Positions 25,420 through 37,348 of a stretch of DNA of 64,000 nucleotides are shown here, piece after piece. The position numbers and the translations under genes were made by a program. Numbering within the stretch: the stretch's first letter is position 1; each line of letters opens with the position of its first letter. Location of the stretch: the NCBI RefSeq assembly GCF_001426085.1, contig NZ_LMRR01000002.1:91038-155037 (forward strand), read 5' to 3'. The notes beneath the pieces were generated by a model. It did not search any database. It was not told the origin of the DNA and was given only the letters and a program-made list of their open reading frames with translations. This DNA comes from Rhodococcus sp. Leaf278. GTDB lineage: Bacteria; Actinomycetota; Actinomycetes; Mycobacteriales; Mycobacteriaceae.

Positions 25420-26759
25420 GTCGGCTGCTCCTGCTGGTTGGATTCGGGCGATTCAGTGGTCACAGTACTGCCGTTGCGGGGCATGAAGATACGTACCTCG
25501 GTGCCCTTGCCGACGGACGACCGTACCTGCACGGTGCCGCCGCGGCGTTCGACCCGACCCCTGATGGACTTCGCCAGGCCCTGTCGGTCCTCGGGTACCT
25601 CGGTTTCGTCGAACCCGGTTCCGCGGTCACGGACGAAGATGCTGACCTGCTCGGCTTCGGTTTCGGCGAACAGGTCGATGTTGGTTTCACCGGAATGCTT
25701 GGCCGCGTTGACCAGGGCCTCACGTGTGGCCCCCAGCAGCGCGGTGAAGCTCTCGCGCGACAGCCCCGATTCGACGTCGTCGGGCAGAAGATGCACGTCC
25801 CCGACCGTGATCGGTCTGACGGTCACACCGTGTTGATCCTCGACCTCACCGGAGATGGTCTTGAGTGCGTCGGCCAAGCTGGAGTTGTCGGTGTCGCCGC
25901 CGTCGAACAGCCATCTGCGTAGTTCCCGCTCCTGCCCGCGCGCCAACCGCATCACCTCCTGCGGCCGATCGGACTGCTTCTGGATCAAGGCGAGTGTCTG
26001 CAACACCGAATCGTGCAGGTGCGAGGCGATCTCCTCACGCTCGTCGTTTCGTATCCGCGCAGCTCGCTCGGCACCGAGCGCACGCCAGGTGCGCAACCAG
26101 ATGGGAACCGTCAACAGGCCGACGCCGACGAGGGTGACCACCACCGCCAGCAGCGAGGAACGTAGTGCGGCCAGATCGACGCGAGCAAGGACCACCACCC
26201 CCAGCCCGAGGACGATCAGCGTTGCTCCGCCGACCACCCGCGCCCAGCTCAGCACGGTCGGATGCTTGGGCAGTCCCAACGCCGTCCGTGGACCCTCCAC
26301 GTCGAACTCGCGCCACACCAGCGCGGCACCGACCACCACGACTATGACCGGCACGATGACGGATGCGGCAGTGCCGCTGAGGAGCCAGGCGAGCCCCACC
26401 GCGAGGCCGAGACCGATAGCAGCCAACCCCAGCGCACGCTGACGTTCGGCCGCACTCGGGTGTGCCGTGTCGTCGCCGACGGGGGTGAACATCCAGATCA
26501 GGCCGTAGGCGGCGATTCCGGCACCGGCCGAGGCCGCGAGCAGCGCGAAGGCCACCCGAATCTTGAAGACATCGACGCCGAGATGGTCGGCCAGACCCCC
26601 GGCGACGCCGCCGACGATGCGCCCGCCGCCCCGTCGTCGATACTGGGCAGGAGCAGAGCGTGCAGGAGTGACAGGAAGAGCAGGGGTGACCGGCGCGTCG
26701 CCGGCGTCGGGTGGTGTGTTGCGGGCGGCGTCAACGGAGGGATTGTCGACAGGGTGCAC
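25416..26759 (-). CDS. PspC-domain sensor histidine kinase, EsrS-like
   Basis: A 447-residue kinase. An N-terminal PspC domain (about 40-95: GRIVGGVAGGLADHLGVDVFKIRVAF) is followed by several membrane helices (to about 215), the HisKA_3 helix with His in EEIASHLHDSVLQTLALIQ, and HATPase with N-box REALVNAAKHSG and a GTGF box. GTG 26759 is preferred. An ATG 36 bp upstream is part of a perfect operator palindrome and would place the operator in coding sequence. Together with the LuxR regulator and divergent PspC protein it should sense cell-envelope stress; this role is inferred from corynebacterial EsrISR. Confidence 0.88.
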   Translation of the reverse strand: MHPVDNPSVDAARNTPPDAGDAPVTPALPVTPARSAPAQYRRRGGGRIVGGVAGGLADHLGVDVFKIRVAFALLAASAGAGIAAYGLIWMFTPVGDDTAHPSAAERQRALGLAAIGLGLAVGLAWLLSGTAASVIVPVIVVVVGAALVWREFDVEGPRTALGLPKHPTVLSWARVVGGATLIVLGLGVVVLARVDLAALRSSLLAVVVTLVGVGLLTVPIWLRTWRALGAERAARIRNDEREEIASHLHDSVLQTLALIQKQSDRPQEVMRLARGQERELRRWLFDGGDTDNSSLADALKTISGEVEDQHGVTVRPITVGDVHLLPDDVESGLSRESFTALLGATREALVNAAKHSGETNIDLFAETEAEQVSIFVRDRGTGFDETEVPEDRQGLAKSIRGRVERRGGTVQVRSSVGKGTEVRIFMPRNGSTVTTESPESNQQEQPT

Positions 26760-26792
26760 GCCTCGATCCTGGCACGTACGGGGCGAGTGTCG

Positions 26793-26812
26793 CATCAGGG
26801 TTCGCCCTGATG
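26793..26812. promoter_or_regulatory. palindrome copy 1 in the PspC divergent region
   Basis: CATCAGGG-TTCG-CCCTGATG is a perfect 8-bp-arm palindrome located 34 bp upstream of the kinase GTG start. It shares ATCAGGG-N4-CCCTGAT with a second copy 59 bp away and is the likely operator of the LuxR-type regulator. Confidence 0.75.
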
Positions 26813-26853
26813 TTTCGCGCGTTCGCCGACGTCCGATCGCGCTCGGGGTCGAT

Positions 26854-26871
26854 ATCAGGGGTATCCCTGAT
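26854..26871. promoter_or_regulatory. palindrome copy 2 in the PspC divergent region
   Basis: ATCAGGG-GTAT-CCCTGAT is a perfect 7-bp-arm palindrome with the same arms as copy 1 but a different spacer. It ends 25 bp before the start of the divergent PspC membrane protein gene. Confidence 0.75.
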
Positions 26872-26896
26872 GTGTTTCACGATCGGGAGCGCCACG

Positions 26897-28264
26897 ATGG
26901 TTGTCATGAGCAACGTGACCGTCTCGGATCAAATTCAGCAGATGTGGCGCACCCGTCCGCACCGACTGCCGCAACGCGGACATGTGGCGGGTGTCGCAGC
27001 CGGTATCGGCTATCGCTACGACGTCGATCCTGTTCTGATTCGGGTCGCATTCGTCGTATCCACCCTGTTCGGTGGTACCGGCATCGTGCTGTATCTGGCG
27101 GCATGGTTGGTACTCAACCGAGCCGGCGACACGGCGTCGGGCGCGGAGTCACTGGTCGGCCGCGGTGCCGGCTCCGATTCGACGACCAAGATGGTGGTCG
27201 TCGCGGTGGCGTTGGTGATCGCGGTGTCGACGATCGGCCCGGTCGGTGTCGGGCTCGGAGGTTCGGGGCTCATCTCACTGTTGGCCATGCTCGGTGGCCT
27301 GTGGTTGCTGCATCAGCGTTGCCCGGAGCCGCCACCGTATCTGCGGACGGAACAGTTTTCCCGAAACTACTACGCACCCAAGCCTTTCGGCTCGAACAGT
27401 ACGTCAGCGGAGCAGTGGACGGCCGCGCAGTATCGGCCGCCGCAGTTTCAGCAGGAGCACTACAGCCCGTACACGACGCTGCCGAAGAGTTACGTTCCGA
27501 CGCCGAAACCGGCCGGCGGCTCCGATTCTGCAGACCCCGGTGCCGACCGCACCGTGGATCTGAGCAAGCACAAGCCGGCCGACGCGCCGGCGGTGACTCC
27601 CCCGGCGTGGGACCCCCTCGGAGTTGCTCCGTTCGCCTGGGATCTCCCCGAACCGGCACCGGCATTCCCACCGGCAGCGATCGAGCGCAAGCGTCGATCA
27701 CGTTGGACAGCAAGCTTTCTCGGCCTTGCACTGCTCGGTGCTGCTGTCACCGCCGCGGTCGGAGCCGCATCCGGCGGAGACTGGGCCACAGCGGGCCGCA
27801 TCGGAGCCGTCGCGCTGTCGATCATCGCGGTCGGGCTGATCCTCGGCGCGTTCCTCCGCAAGGGCTACGGACTGCTGGTGGTTGCGGCACCCCTCGCCGG
27901 ATTCGTCGCACTGGCAACGGCGATCGGACCGGTGGACCTGGGCAACGAGTCGTCAGGCACCCAGAGCATCGTCCCGTCGACCGCTGCCGAGCTCGCACCG
28001 TCCTACGACGTCGGCGCAGGCGAGCTGAACCTCGACCTCACCGGCACGACACTCACCGAGAACCGCACCGTGAACATCGATGTGGCACTGGGCAGTGCGA
28101 CGGTCGCCGTGCCCGATTCGATGAACGTGATCGTGGAGTGCGAGGCGTTGATGGGTACTTGCCCCTTCGAAACACGGTTCGGCCCGGCCACGAGCGCCGA
28201 CGCTCCGGTCTTGACGATCGTGGGAGATGTGGCGCTCGGTGAACTGAAGGTGGATCAGCGATGA
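26897..28264 (+). CDS. PspC-domain membrane protein, EsrI-like
   Basis: A 455-residue protein. The N-terminal PspC domain (about 20-80: LPQRGHVAGVAAGIGYRYDVDPVLIRVAFVV) is followed by helices at about 95-140, a Pro/Tyr-rich cytoplasmic linker (about 150-265), three more helices (about 275-350), and a C-terminal domain (about 365-455) resembling the adhesin-like/DUF1707-linked beta domain seen in PspC proteins. In corynebacterial EsrISR the equivalent protein inhibits the kinase until the envelope is stressed; that role is inferred here. ATG 26897 has GGGAG at 7 bp; an ATG three codons later is an alternative. Confidence 0.85.
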   Translation: MVVMSNVTVSDQIQQMWRTRPHRLPQRGHVAGVAAGIGYRYDVDPVLIRVAFVVSTLFGGTGIVLYLAAWLVLNRAGDTASGAESLVGRGAGSDSTTKMVVVAVALVIAVSTIGPVGVGLGGSGLISLLAMLGGLWLLHQRCPEPPPYLRTEQFSRNYYAPKPFGSNSTSAEQWTAAQYRPPQFQQEHYSPYTTLPKSYVPTPKPAGGSDSADPGADRTVDLSKHKPADAPAVTPPAWDPLGVAPFAWDLPEPAPAFPPAAIERKRRSRWTASFLGLALLGAAVTAAVGAASGGDWATAGRIGAVALSIIAVGLILGAFLRKGYGLLVVAAPLAGFVALATAIGPVDLGNESSGTQSIVPSTAAELAPSYDVGAGELNLDLTGTTLTENRTVNIDVALGSATVAVPDSMNVIVECEALMGTCPFETRFGPATSADAPVLTIVGDVALGELKVDQR

Positions 28265-28521
28265 AGAAGAACAACGCCGATCGTATCGGCCACGACTACG
28301 GCGACAGCGACTCCGACACCGAGGCGCAGAACTCGAACCGACGGGGACCGTCAGCGCTGCTCTTGCTTGCAGGACTGGCCGCCATGGTCGTCGCGGTTGC
28401 AGCCATCATCGGCCAGGATGCGATCACTGCCCTCGGCGACGTGCAGTTTCGCTGGGTGTTCGTAGTCGCTGCGGTCGCTGTCGGAGCCGCTCTTCTACTG
28501 GGCCCCAGCCGAAAGAGCTGA
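28261..28521 (+). CDS. small two-helix membrane protein
   Basis: An 86-residue protein with an acidic N-terminal 30 residues and two membrane segments (about 31-50 and 62-80). Its ATG overlaps the stop of the EsrI-like gene by 4 bp, so it is very likely part of the same envelope-stress operon. No family is recognised. Its 3' end meets guaA, convergent, 5 bp away. Confidence 0.8.
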   Translation: MKKNNADRIGHDYGDSDSDTEAQNSNRRGPSALLLLAGLAAMVVAVAAIIGQDAITALGDVQFRWVFVVAAVAVGAALLLGPSRKS

Positions 28522-28523
28522 CG

Positions 28524-30116
<1,593 letters not shown>

Positions 30117-30146
30117 CGGGTCAGTCTAGTGGGACTGCTGCAGAGG

Positions 30147-31901
30147 TTACGCAACACCCGAATGCTCGACGTGCAACGCCGCAGAGCCGGACCTGATCTC
30201 GACGATCGGCAACCTCAGCCCACCCGGAGCGTCCACCGGGACGACGGGAGAGTTGGGGGCAATGGGGTCGAGACGTTGGTACGGAAGCCCCTGTGCCGGA
30301 CGAAGATCGAGCTCGCCCTTGTTGGGCCACAGTGCGGCGGACCGCTCGGCCTGCGCGCTGATGGTCAGCGACGGATTGACCCCGAGGTTCGCCGACACAG
30401 CCGCCCCGTCCACCACGCTCAGCGTCGGGTATCCGTGGACGCGGTGGTACGGATCGATGACGCCGTGCGCCGAATCCGAGGCAATGGCGCAGCCGCCGAG
30501 GAAGTGCGCGGTGAGCGGAATGTTGAACAACTCACCCCAGGTGCCGCCCGCGACGCCGCCGATCTTCTTGGCGATGCGCCGGGTGGCGTCGTTGCCCTCG
30601 GGGATCCACGTCGGGTTCGGCTCACCGTGGCCCTGCCTGCTGGAGATCTTGCGGCCGAACGGCCCACGCTTGGTGAACGTGGTGATCGAGTTGTCGAGGT
30701 TCTGCATCACCAGCGCGATGATGGTGCGCTCGCTCCAGTGCCGGACATTGACGACGCGAACGAACTGAACCGGGTGTGCGATCAACGCGAACACGAACTT
30801 GAGCCAACGCGGGATCTTTCCGCCGCCGTCGGTCATCAGGGTCTGCAGCATTCCCATCGCGTTCGAGCCCTTGCCGTAGCGGCACGGTTCGATGTGCGTG
30901 TTGGGGCTGGGGTGGAACGAGGACGTGATGGCGACGCCGCGCGTGAGGTCCATGTTCGGATCGACCTCGAGCTTGGCCGCTCCGACGATCGACTCGGAGT
31001 TGGTGCGAGTCAGTTCGCCGAGTGTGTCCGACAGCTTGGGCAGAGCGCCCGTGTCTTTCATCTTGTGCAGCAGATTCTGGGTGCCCCAGGTGCCCGCGGC
31101 CAACACGACATTGGCTGCGCTGTACGTCTTCTTGCCCTTGCGGAGCCGAGCACCGGTGCGCTCGGTGTCGACGTCCCAGGTGCCGTCGGATCGCGGAACG
31201 AGACCGGTGACGGTCGTCATCGGCACGATCTCGGCTCCTGCGCGCTCGGCCAGGCCGAGGTAGTTCTTCAGCAGGGTGTTCTTGGCTCCGTGGCGGCAAC
31301 CGGTCATGCACTCGCCGCATTCGATACATCCGGTGCGCTCGGGGCCTGCACCGCCGAAGTACGGGTCCGGGACGGTCTTACCGGGCTCGTCTCCGAAGAA
31401 CACGCCCACCGGCGTCTGAATGAAGGTGTCGGCAACGCCCATGTCCTCGGCGACCGACTTCATCACCTCGTCGGCGGGAGTCATGTGCGGATTGCGCACG
31501 ACGCCGAGCATGCGGGTGGCCTGGTCGTAGAACGGCGAGAGCTCACTGCTCCAGTCGGTGATGTGCGCCCACTGCTTGTCCTCGAAGAACGGGGCCTGGG
31601 GCTTGTAGAGGGTGTTCGCGTAGTTGAGCGATCCGCCGCCCACTCCGGCACCGGCGAGGATGAGGCAATCGCGCAACAGATGCACGCGCTGGATTCCGTA
31701 GAGGCCCAGCTTCGGTGCCCACAGGAAGCGCTTGAGATCCCAGCTGTTCTTCGCGAAGTCCTTGTCCTCGAAGCGTTGCCCGGCTTCCAGGATCCCGACG
31801 CGGTATCCCTTCTCCACCAGCCTCAGCGCGGTGACACTTCCGCCGAAGCCGGAGCCGACGATCAAAACGTCGTAATCCGTGGCGCGAACAGCTGAACCCA
31901 T
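30147..31901 (-). CDS. choD: ChoD-type GMC oxidoreductase (putative cholesterol oxidase)
   Basis: A 584-residue FAD enzyme. The ADP-binding loop GSGFGGSV lies near residue 13, GAGVGGGSLNYAN near 80, and the C-terminal GMC region holds the active-site His candidate in LTAHFLGGCAI and the FAD-contacting VVDGAAVSANLGVNPSLTI. It matches mycobacterial ChoD (Rv3409c) in position and sequence pattern. Members of this clade have been named cholesterol oxidases, but the true substrate is doubtful. A CxxCxxCxxxC cluster near residue 195 is unusual for a flavin oxidase. ATG 31901 follows a near-perfect GGAGGT site, so the upstream open frame is not used. Confidence 0.88.
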   Translation of the reverse strand: MGSAVRATDYDVLIVGSGFGGSVTALRLVEKGYRVGILEAGQRFEDKDFAKNSWDLKRFLWAPKLGLYGIQRVHLLRDCLILAGAGVGGGSLNYANTLYKPQAPFFEDKQWAHITDWSSELSPFYDQATRMLGVVRNPHMTPADEVMKSVAEDMGVADTFIQTPVGVFFGDEPGKTVPDPYFGGAGPERTGCIECGECMTGCRHGAKNTLLKNYLGLAERAGAEIVPMTTVTGLVPRSDGTWDVDTERTGARLRKGKKTYSAANVVLAAGTWGTQNLLHKMKDTGALPKLSDTLGELTRTNSESIVGAAKLEVDPNMDLTRGVAITSSFHPSPNTHIEPCRYGKGSNAMGMLQTLMTDGGGKIPRWLKFVFALIAHPVQFVRVVNVRHWSERTIIALVMQNLDNSITTFTKRGPFGRKISSRQGHGEPNPTWIPEGNDATRRIAKKIGGVAGGTWGELFNIPLTAHFLGGCAIASDSAHGVIDPYHRVHGYPTLSVVDGAAVSANLGVNPSLTISAQAERSAALWPNKGELDLRPAQGLPYQRLDPIAPNSPVVPVDAPGGLRLPIVEIRSGSAALHVEHSGVA

Positions 31902-32060
31902 GGTGACCTCCGCTACATCCGATGCTGTCGAACAGTATGCACACCCCCATGTGACTACCGCCACAAGCGATTCTAGCTGTTACGGGAGGTATCACCAACC
32001 CAGGGTGGGTTTACGTGTGCGGGAACTCTTAGCCCTCTACGAAGTTCCGCACACGACGAA

Positions 32061-32094
32061 GGGCGCGCACCCCCGATCACGGGAGTGCGCGCCC
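32061..32094 (-). terminator. hairpin after guaB3
   Basis: GGGCGCGCAC (32061-32070) pairs with GTGCGCGCCC (32085-32094) across a 14-nt loop, 18 bp beyond the guaB3 stop. It has no U-tract, as is common in actinobacteria. It separates the guaB-guaB3 unit from choD. Confidence 0.75.
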
Positions 32095-32112
32095 CTGTTG
32101 AACTGCAGTCGA

Positions 32113-33252
32113 TCAAGCCCTGACGTTCAGGCCCACCTTCTGGAATTCCTTGAGATCGGAGTACCCCGACTTCGCCATGGATCGACGCAGTCCGCCGACG
32201 AGGTTGATCGACCCGTACGACTCCCGCGACGGTCCGTGCAGCACCTGATCGAGGCTCGGACGATCCCCAGCCGACATCGGCAGCAACGCGCCACGCGGCA
32301 TCGACGGATGCGCCGCCGCGGACGGCCAGTACCAGCCGCCGCCGGGAGCCTCCGCGGCGACGGCAAGCGGAGCTCCGAGAACCGCAGCGTCGGCACCGCA
32401 GGCGATGGCCTTGGCCAACGCACCGGACGTGGTGATGTCGCCGTCGGCGATGACGTGCACGTACCGCCCACCGGTCTCGTCCAGGTAGTCCCGACGCGCC
32501 GCTGCCGCGTCGGCGATCGCGGTGGCCATCGGAACACCGATGCCGAGCACCTCACCGGTGGTCGTGCCACCTTCGACAGAGCCGTAGCCGACTATGACGC
32601 CCGCCGCACCCGTGCGCATCAAGTGCAACGCGGTGCGGTGATCGCTGACGCCGCCCGCGATGACGGGAACGTCGAGTTCGGCGATGAACGTCTTGAGGTT
32701 GAGCGGCTCCTCGTCGCCGTGTGCCACGTGCTCGGCGGAGATGATGGTGCCCTGAATGACCAGCAGATCGAGGCCTGCGGCAACCAGAGCGGGTGTCAGC
32801 GCACGTGCGTTCTGCGGACTGACCCGCACGGCCACGGTGACGCCGGAATCACGTACCTGGCCGACTGCGGCCGACAGCAGATCGGGCTGCAGCGGCGCGG
32901 CATGCAACTCCTGCAGAAATGCGATGGGCGCATCGGGATCGAGATCGGTCTCGGCGATGTGGATCAGCTGATCCAACTTGGCCTGTACGTCCGCGTGGCG
33001 GGCCCAGAGACCCTCACCGTTGACGACTCCGAGCCCACCCTGACGACCCAGCTCGATCGCGAACGCGGGCGAGACCAGGGCATCGGTCGGATGGGCGAGC
33101 ACCGGGATGTCGAAGCGGTATGCATCGAGTTGCCACGCCGTCGACACCTCCTTCGACGACCGAGTACGACGGGACGGGACGATGTCCACGTCGTCCAACT
33201 GGTAGGTGCGGCGGGCTTCTCTGCCCATGCCGATTTCAACGAGGTCGCGCAC
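32113..33252 (-). CDS. guaB3: GuaB3 family IMP dehydrogenase-related protein
   Basis: A 379-residue TIM-barrel protein of the IMPDH/GMP reductase superfamily. It lacks the CBS domains and starts with the GuaB3 signature REARRTYQLDDVDIVPSRRTRS. Mycobacteria and relatives carry this paralogue beside guaB; its catalytic role is not settled. It is encoded 56 bp downstream of guaB on the same strand and is followed by a terminator hairpin. Its complete length and position agree with Rv3410c. Confidence 0.93.
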   Translation of the reverse strand: MRDLVEIGMGREARRTYQLDDVDIVPSRRTRSSKEVSTAWQLDAYRFDIPVLAHPTDALVSPAFAIELGRQGGLGVVNGEGLWARHADVQAKLDQLIHIAETDLDPDAPIAFLQELHAAPLQPDLLSAAVGQVRDSGVTVAVRVSPQNARALTPALVAAGLDLLVIQGTIISAEHVAHGDEEPLNLKTFIAELDVPVIAGGVSDHRTALHLMRTGAAGVIVGYGSVEGGTTTGEVLGIGVPMATAIADAAAARRDYLDETGGRYVHVIADGDITTSGALAKAIACGADAAVLGAPLAVAAEAPGGGWYWPSAAAHPSMPRGALLPMSAGDRPSLDQVLHGPSRESYGSINLVGGLRRSMAKSGYSDLKEFQKVGLNVRA

Positions 33253-33308
33253 GCGCGCACCTTTCTACTTCGGGAGCGAATCGAGTCGGCCGACTGAGGC
33301 CGAAGCGA

Positions 33309-34949
<1,641 letters not shown>

Positions 34950-35131
34950 TCATCTGTTCAGCGCCGTGAACCATGGTATCGGCTAGGGCACAACCAGTGC
35001 GAATGCCTCCCACTACGGCCTGCCCGAGACCTGGAAATCTCGTCTATCGGCAGCGATACACGGCATCGACGTCCGGCATGTCGCATTCGAACAGCTGGCG
35101 CAGACCCACCAATCCTGCGTACCGTGGAGGC

Positions 35132-35536
35132 GTGCGCGATCAACTGCCTCCCGGTTTACCCCCGGACCCCTTCGCCGGAGACCCAGCCGACCCGTCGGCC
35201 GCCCTCGACGCAATCGAGCCCGGCCAGCCCCTGGATCCTCAGGAACGTCTGGCCGTCGAGGAAGATCTGGCCGACCTCGCTGTCTACGAAGCATTGCTCG
35301 GCCACCGCGGCATCCGCGGCCTGGTCGTGTGTTGCGAGGACTGCCAGCAGGACCACTACCACGACTGGGACATGCTCCGCGCGAACTTGTTGCAGCTTTT
35401 GGTCGACGGCACCGTACGGCCGCACGAGCCGGCCTACGACCCCGTACCCGACGCCTACGTGACCTGGGATTACTGCCGCGGCTTCGCGGATGCATCGATG
35501 AACGACGCCCTGCACGGCGACGGTTTCGACAGCTGA
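35132..35536 (+). CDS. DUF5319 protein (Rv3412-like)
   Basis: A 134-residue acidic protein beginning VRDQLPPGLPPDPFAGDP. A conserved core VVCCEDCQQDHYHDWDMLRANLLQLL carries a CxxC-like Cys/His set that could bind a metal, and the C-terminus has WDYCRGFADAS. The family is restricted to actinobacteria and its function is unknown. GTG 35132 with GGAGG upstream is preferred over the longer open frame. It is divergent from guaB (299 bp) and ends at a strong terminator shared with the anti-sigma gene. Confidence 0.82.
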   Translation: MRDQLPPGLPPDPFAGDPADPSAALDAIEPGQPLDPQERLAVEEDLADLAVYEALLGHRGIRGLVVCCEDCQQDHYHDWDMLRANLLQLLVDGTVRPHEPAYDPVPDAYVTWDYCRGFADASMNDALHGDGFDS

Positions 35537-35560
35537 GCTTCGGCGCGAACTCCGCAATAC

Positions 35561-35597
35561 GAAGAAGCCCGACACGATGATCGTGTCGGGCTTCTTC
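35561..35597. terminator. bidirectional terminator between DUF5319 gene and rsdA
   Basis: A perfect 17-bp inverted repeat (35561-35577 and 35581-35597) with a 3-nt loop; the outer arm reads GAAGAAGCCCGACACGA. It sits between convergent genes and should stop both transcripts. Confidence 0.92.
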
Positions 35598-35624
35598 GTT
35601 GTTCAGGAGGAATCGAGAACTCGC

Positions 35625-36641
35625 TCAGCTACCGCCGGACGGGACCGACATCCGATCGCGATTCGCGGACGAACTTCCGTCGGCCGTAGCCGTCGGCTCG
35701 TTCGGGTCGACAGGGGCTGTCGGTGTGACAGCGGTCGTCGTCGGACTCGGACTCGTCGTGACCGGAGGGCTGTCCGGTGTGGTCGTTTCCGGAATCGGAG
35801 TGACCGGAACTGCGCTGGTGTCGGGCACCAACGCGTCCACCGGGGCCTGCGGGGCGACAACCTCGGAGCTGGGTGCCGCTGCGGGCGCACTCGGAACCGC
35901 CGCAGGGGGCGGTACGGGCACGGGAACCGTCAACGCCTGCAACTCCTGCAGCAGACGCGCCAGCCACTGGTCGAGCTCGGCGCGCTGCGAATCGTCGAGT
36001 ACAGCCGAAGTGCGGTTCGATGCACCATCGAGCAGAGCCCGAGCCGCGTCGGCATCACCCGACGACAGAAGGTTTTCGGCCTCCTGCAGCTTGGACGTCG
36101 TATCGATCTGCGCCACAGTCGAATCGGCCTGCTCGGAGAACACGACGGACTTGACGCTCCACAGCGGATCGTCGGGTGTCGAGTTGTAGGAGATGACAAC
36201 CAAGCCACCCATCACCACAGCGATCGCCGCAGCGGCACCGGCAATGGGACGCAGCAAACGCATCCGGCCGCCACGGTTCGCCGAGCTCCTTCGCGCCATG
36301 TCGGCGGCGAGCTTCTCGCGTTCCACCGATGCCACGACCACGTCCAGGGACGGGCCGGCGGGCATTGCCGGAGCAATCACATCTGCTCGCCAGTTGGCGA
36401 GAAGAAGGGCCAGTTGATACTCGTCCGCGTCATCGGTAGCGATCGGTCCGTCACCACTGATCGCGTCGATGAACGCATCGTCACGACGTACGGCAACGAG
36501 GTCCACGGGACCACCGTCTGCACCGATGTCGGCATAGGGATCGTTCTGCTTCGGTCCAGTGGGGTTCACGTGCTCACCGATTCGCGAGATTCCGCGACGC
36601 GGAGTCTCGCCGGAGCCACCGTGACCAATGTCCCTAGCCAT
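35625..36641 (-). CDS. rsdA: anti-sigma-D factor RsdA
   Basis: A 338-residue single-pass membrane protein. The N-terminal cytoplasmic part (about 45-120) holds the anti-sigma region DDAFIDAISGDG and DEYQLALLLANWRADV. One membrane helix lies at about 128-150. The extracytoplasmic part has a helical region and a long Pro/Thr/Ser-rich tail. It overlaps the 3' end of sigD by 8 bp and matches the Rv3413c position. RsdA sequesters SigD and is degraded by ClpP-type proteolysis in mycobacteria; that mechanism is from the family. ATG 36641 was chosen; a GTG three codons upstream is possible. Confidence 0.88.
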   Translation of the reverse strand: MARDIGHGGSGETPRRGISRIGEHVNPTGPKQNDPYADIGADGGPVDLVAVRRDDAFIDAISGDGPIATDDADEYQLALLLANWRADVIAPAMPAGPSLDVVVASVEREKLAADMARRSSANRGGRMRLLRPIAGAAAAIAVVMGGLVVISYNSTPDDPLWSVKSVVFSEQADSTVAQIDTTSKLQEAENLLSSGDADAARALLDGASNRTSAVLDDSQRAELDQWLARLLQELQALTVPVPVPPPAAVPSAPAAAPSSEVVAPQAPVDALVPDTSAVPVTPIPETTTPDSPPVTTSPSPTTTAVTPTAPVDPNEPTATADGSSSANRDRMSVPSGGS

Positions 36642-37212
36642 ACATTTCACCTGCTCTCACAACTTCGTTCTTCAGTTTTGCGATAGCTCGGTGCTGAGCC
36701 ACGCGGATAGCGCCTGCAGTGCTGCCGACTGCCGCTGCTGTTTCCTCGGCCGACAATCCGACGATGAGTCGGAGCACCAGAATTTCTCGGTGCTTGGCGG
36801 GCAAGGTGTCCAGCAGTGCAGTCATCTGACGACTCGACTCGGATTCGAGAGCGCGTTGCTCCGGTCCGTGTTCCATCGACACGACATCTGGTACTTCGGC
36901 GGCCGGGTCCGATTTGTTACGCGAGGCGCTGCGATGGGCATCGGCGACCTTGTGAGCCGCGATGCCGTACACGAATGCCATGAACGGACGACCTTGGTCC
37001 TGGTAACGCGGCAAGGCGGTCATGACTGCCAAACAGACCTCCTGCGCCACATCGTCGGCCGACAACTGACCGCGCTCCGCCGATCCGACTCGTGCCCGGC
37101 AATACCGAACGACAAGTGGTCGAATGAACTCCAAGACCCGGGACAGAGCCAGTCGATCGCCTTGCGCTGCGGCAACGACGAAAGAGTCCAACTCCTCACC
37201 CGCTGTGTTCAT
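36634..37212 (-). CDS. sigD: ECF RNA polymerase sigma factor SigD
   Basis: A 192-residue ECF sigma factor. Region 2 (about 20-95, with DVAQEVCLAVMTALPRYQDQGRPFMAFVYGIAAHKVADAHR) and region 4 (about 135-185, LPAKHREILVLRLIVGLSAEETAAAVGSTAGAIRVAQHRAIAKLK) are complete. In mycobacteria SigD supports expression in stationary phase and starvation. It overlaps rsdA, giving the usual sigma/anti-sigma pair. ATG 37212 matches the expected N-terminus; the longer open frame upstream is not supported. Confidence 0.93.
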   Translation of the reverse strand: MNTAGEELDSFVVAAAQGDRLALSRVLEFIRPLVVRYCRARVGSAERGQLSADDVAQEVCLAVMTALPRYQDQGRPFMAFVYGIAAHKVADAHRSASRNKSDPAAEVPDVVSMEHGPEQRALESESSRQMTALLDTLPAKHREILVLRLIVGLSAEETAAAVGSTAGAIRVAQHRAIAKLKNEVVRAGEMYG

Positions 37213-37348
37213 CGTCGACAATTTTCCCCGCGTTACAGGTACGCACCCGCCTGGGAGCGCTTCCACGTGGTGGTGGAACGTGACCAAGGATAGCGACACC
37301 ACCCCGTCGCAACCGAACCGCTCGGTCCGTGTCCGATCGCAGTCCTGG

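Noticed and set aside
31879-33297. A 472-codon plus-strand frame over guaB3
   Set aside because: Antisense to guaB3 and crosses its terminator; no family resemblance.
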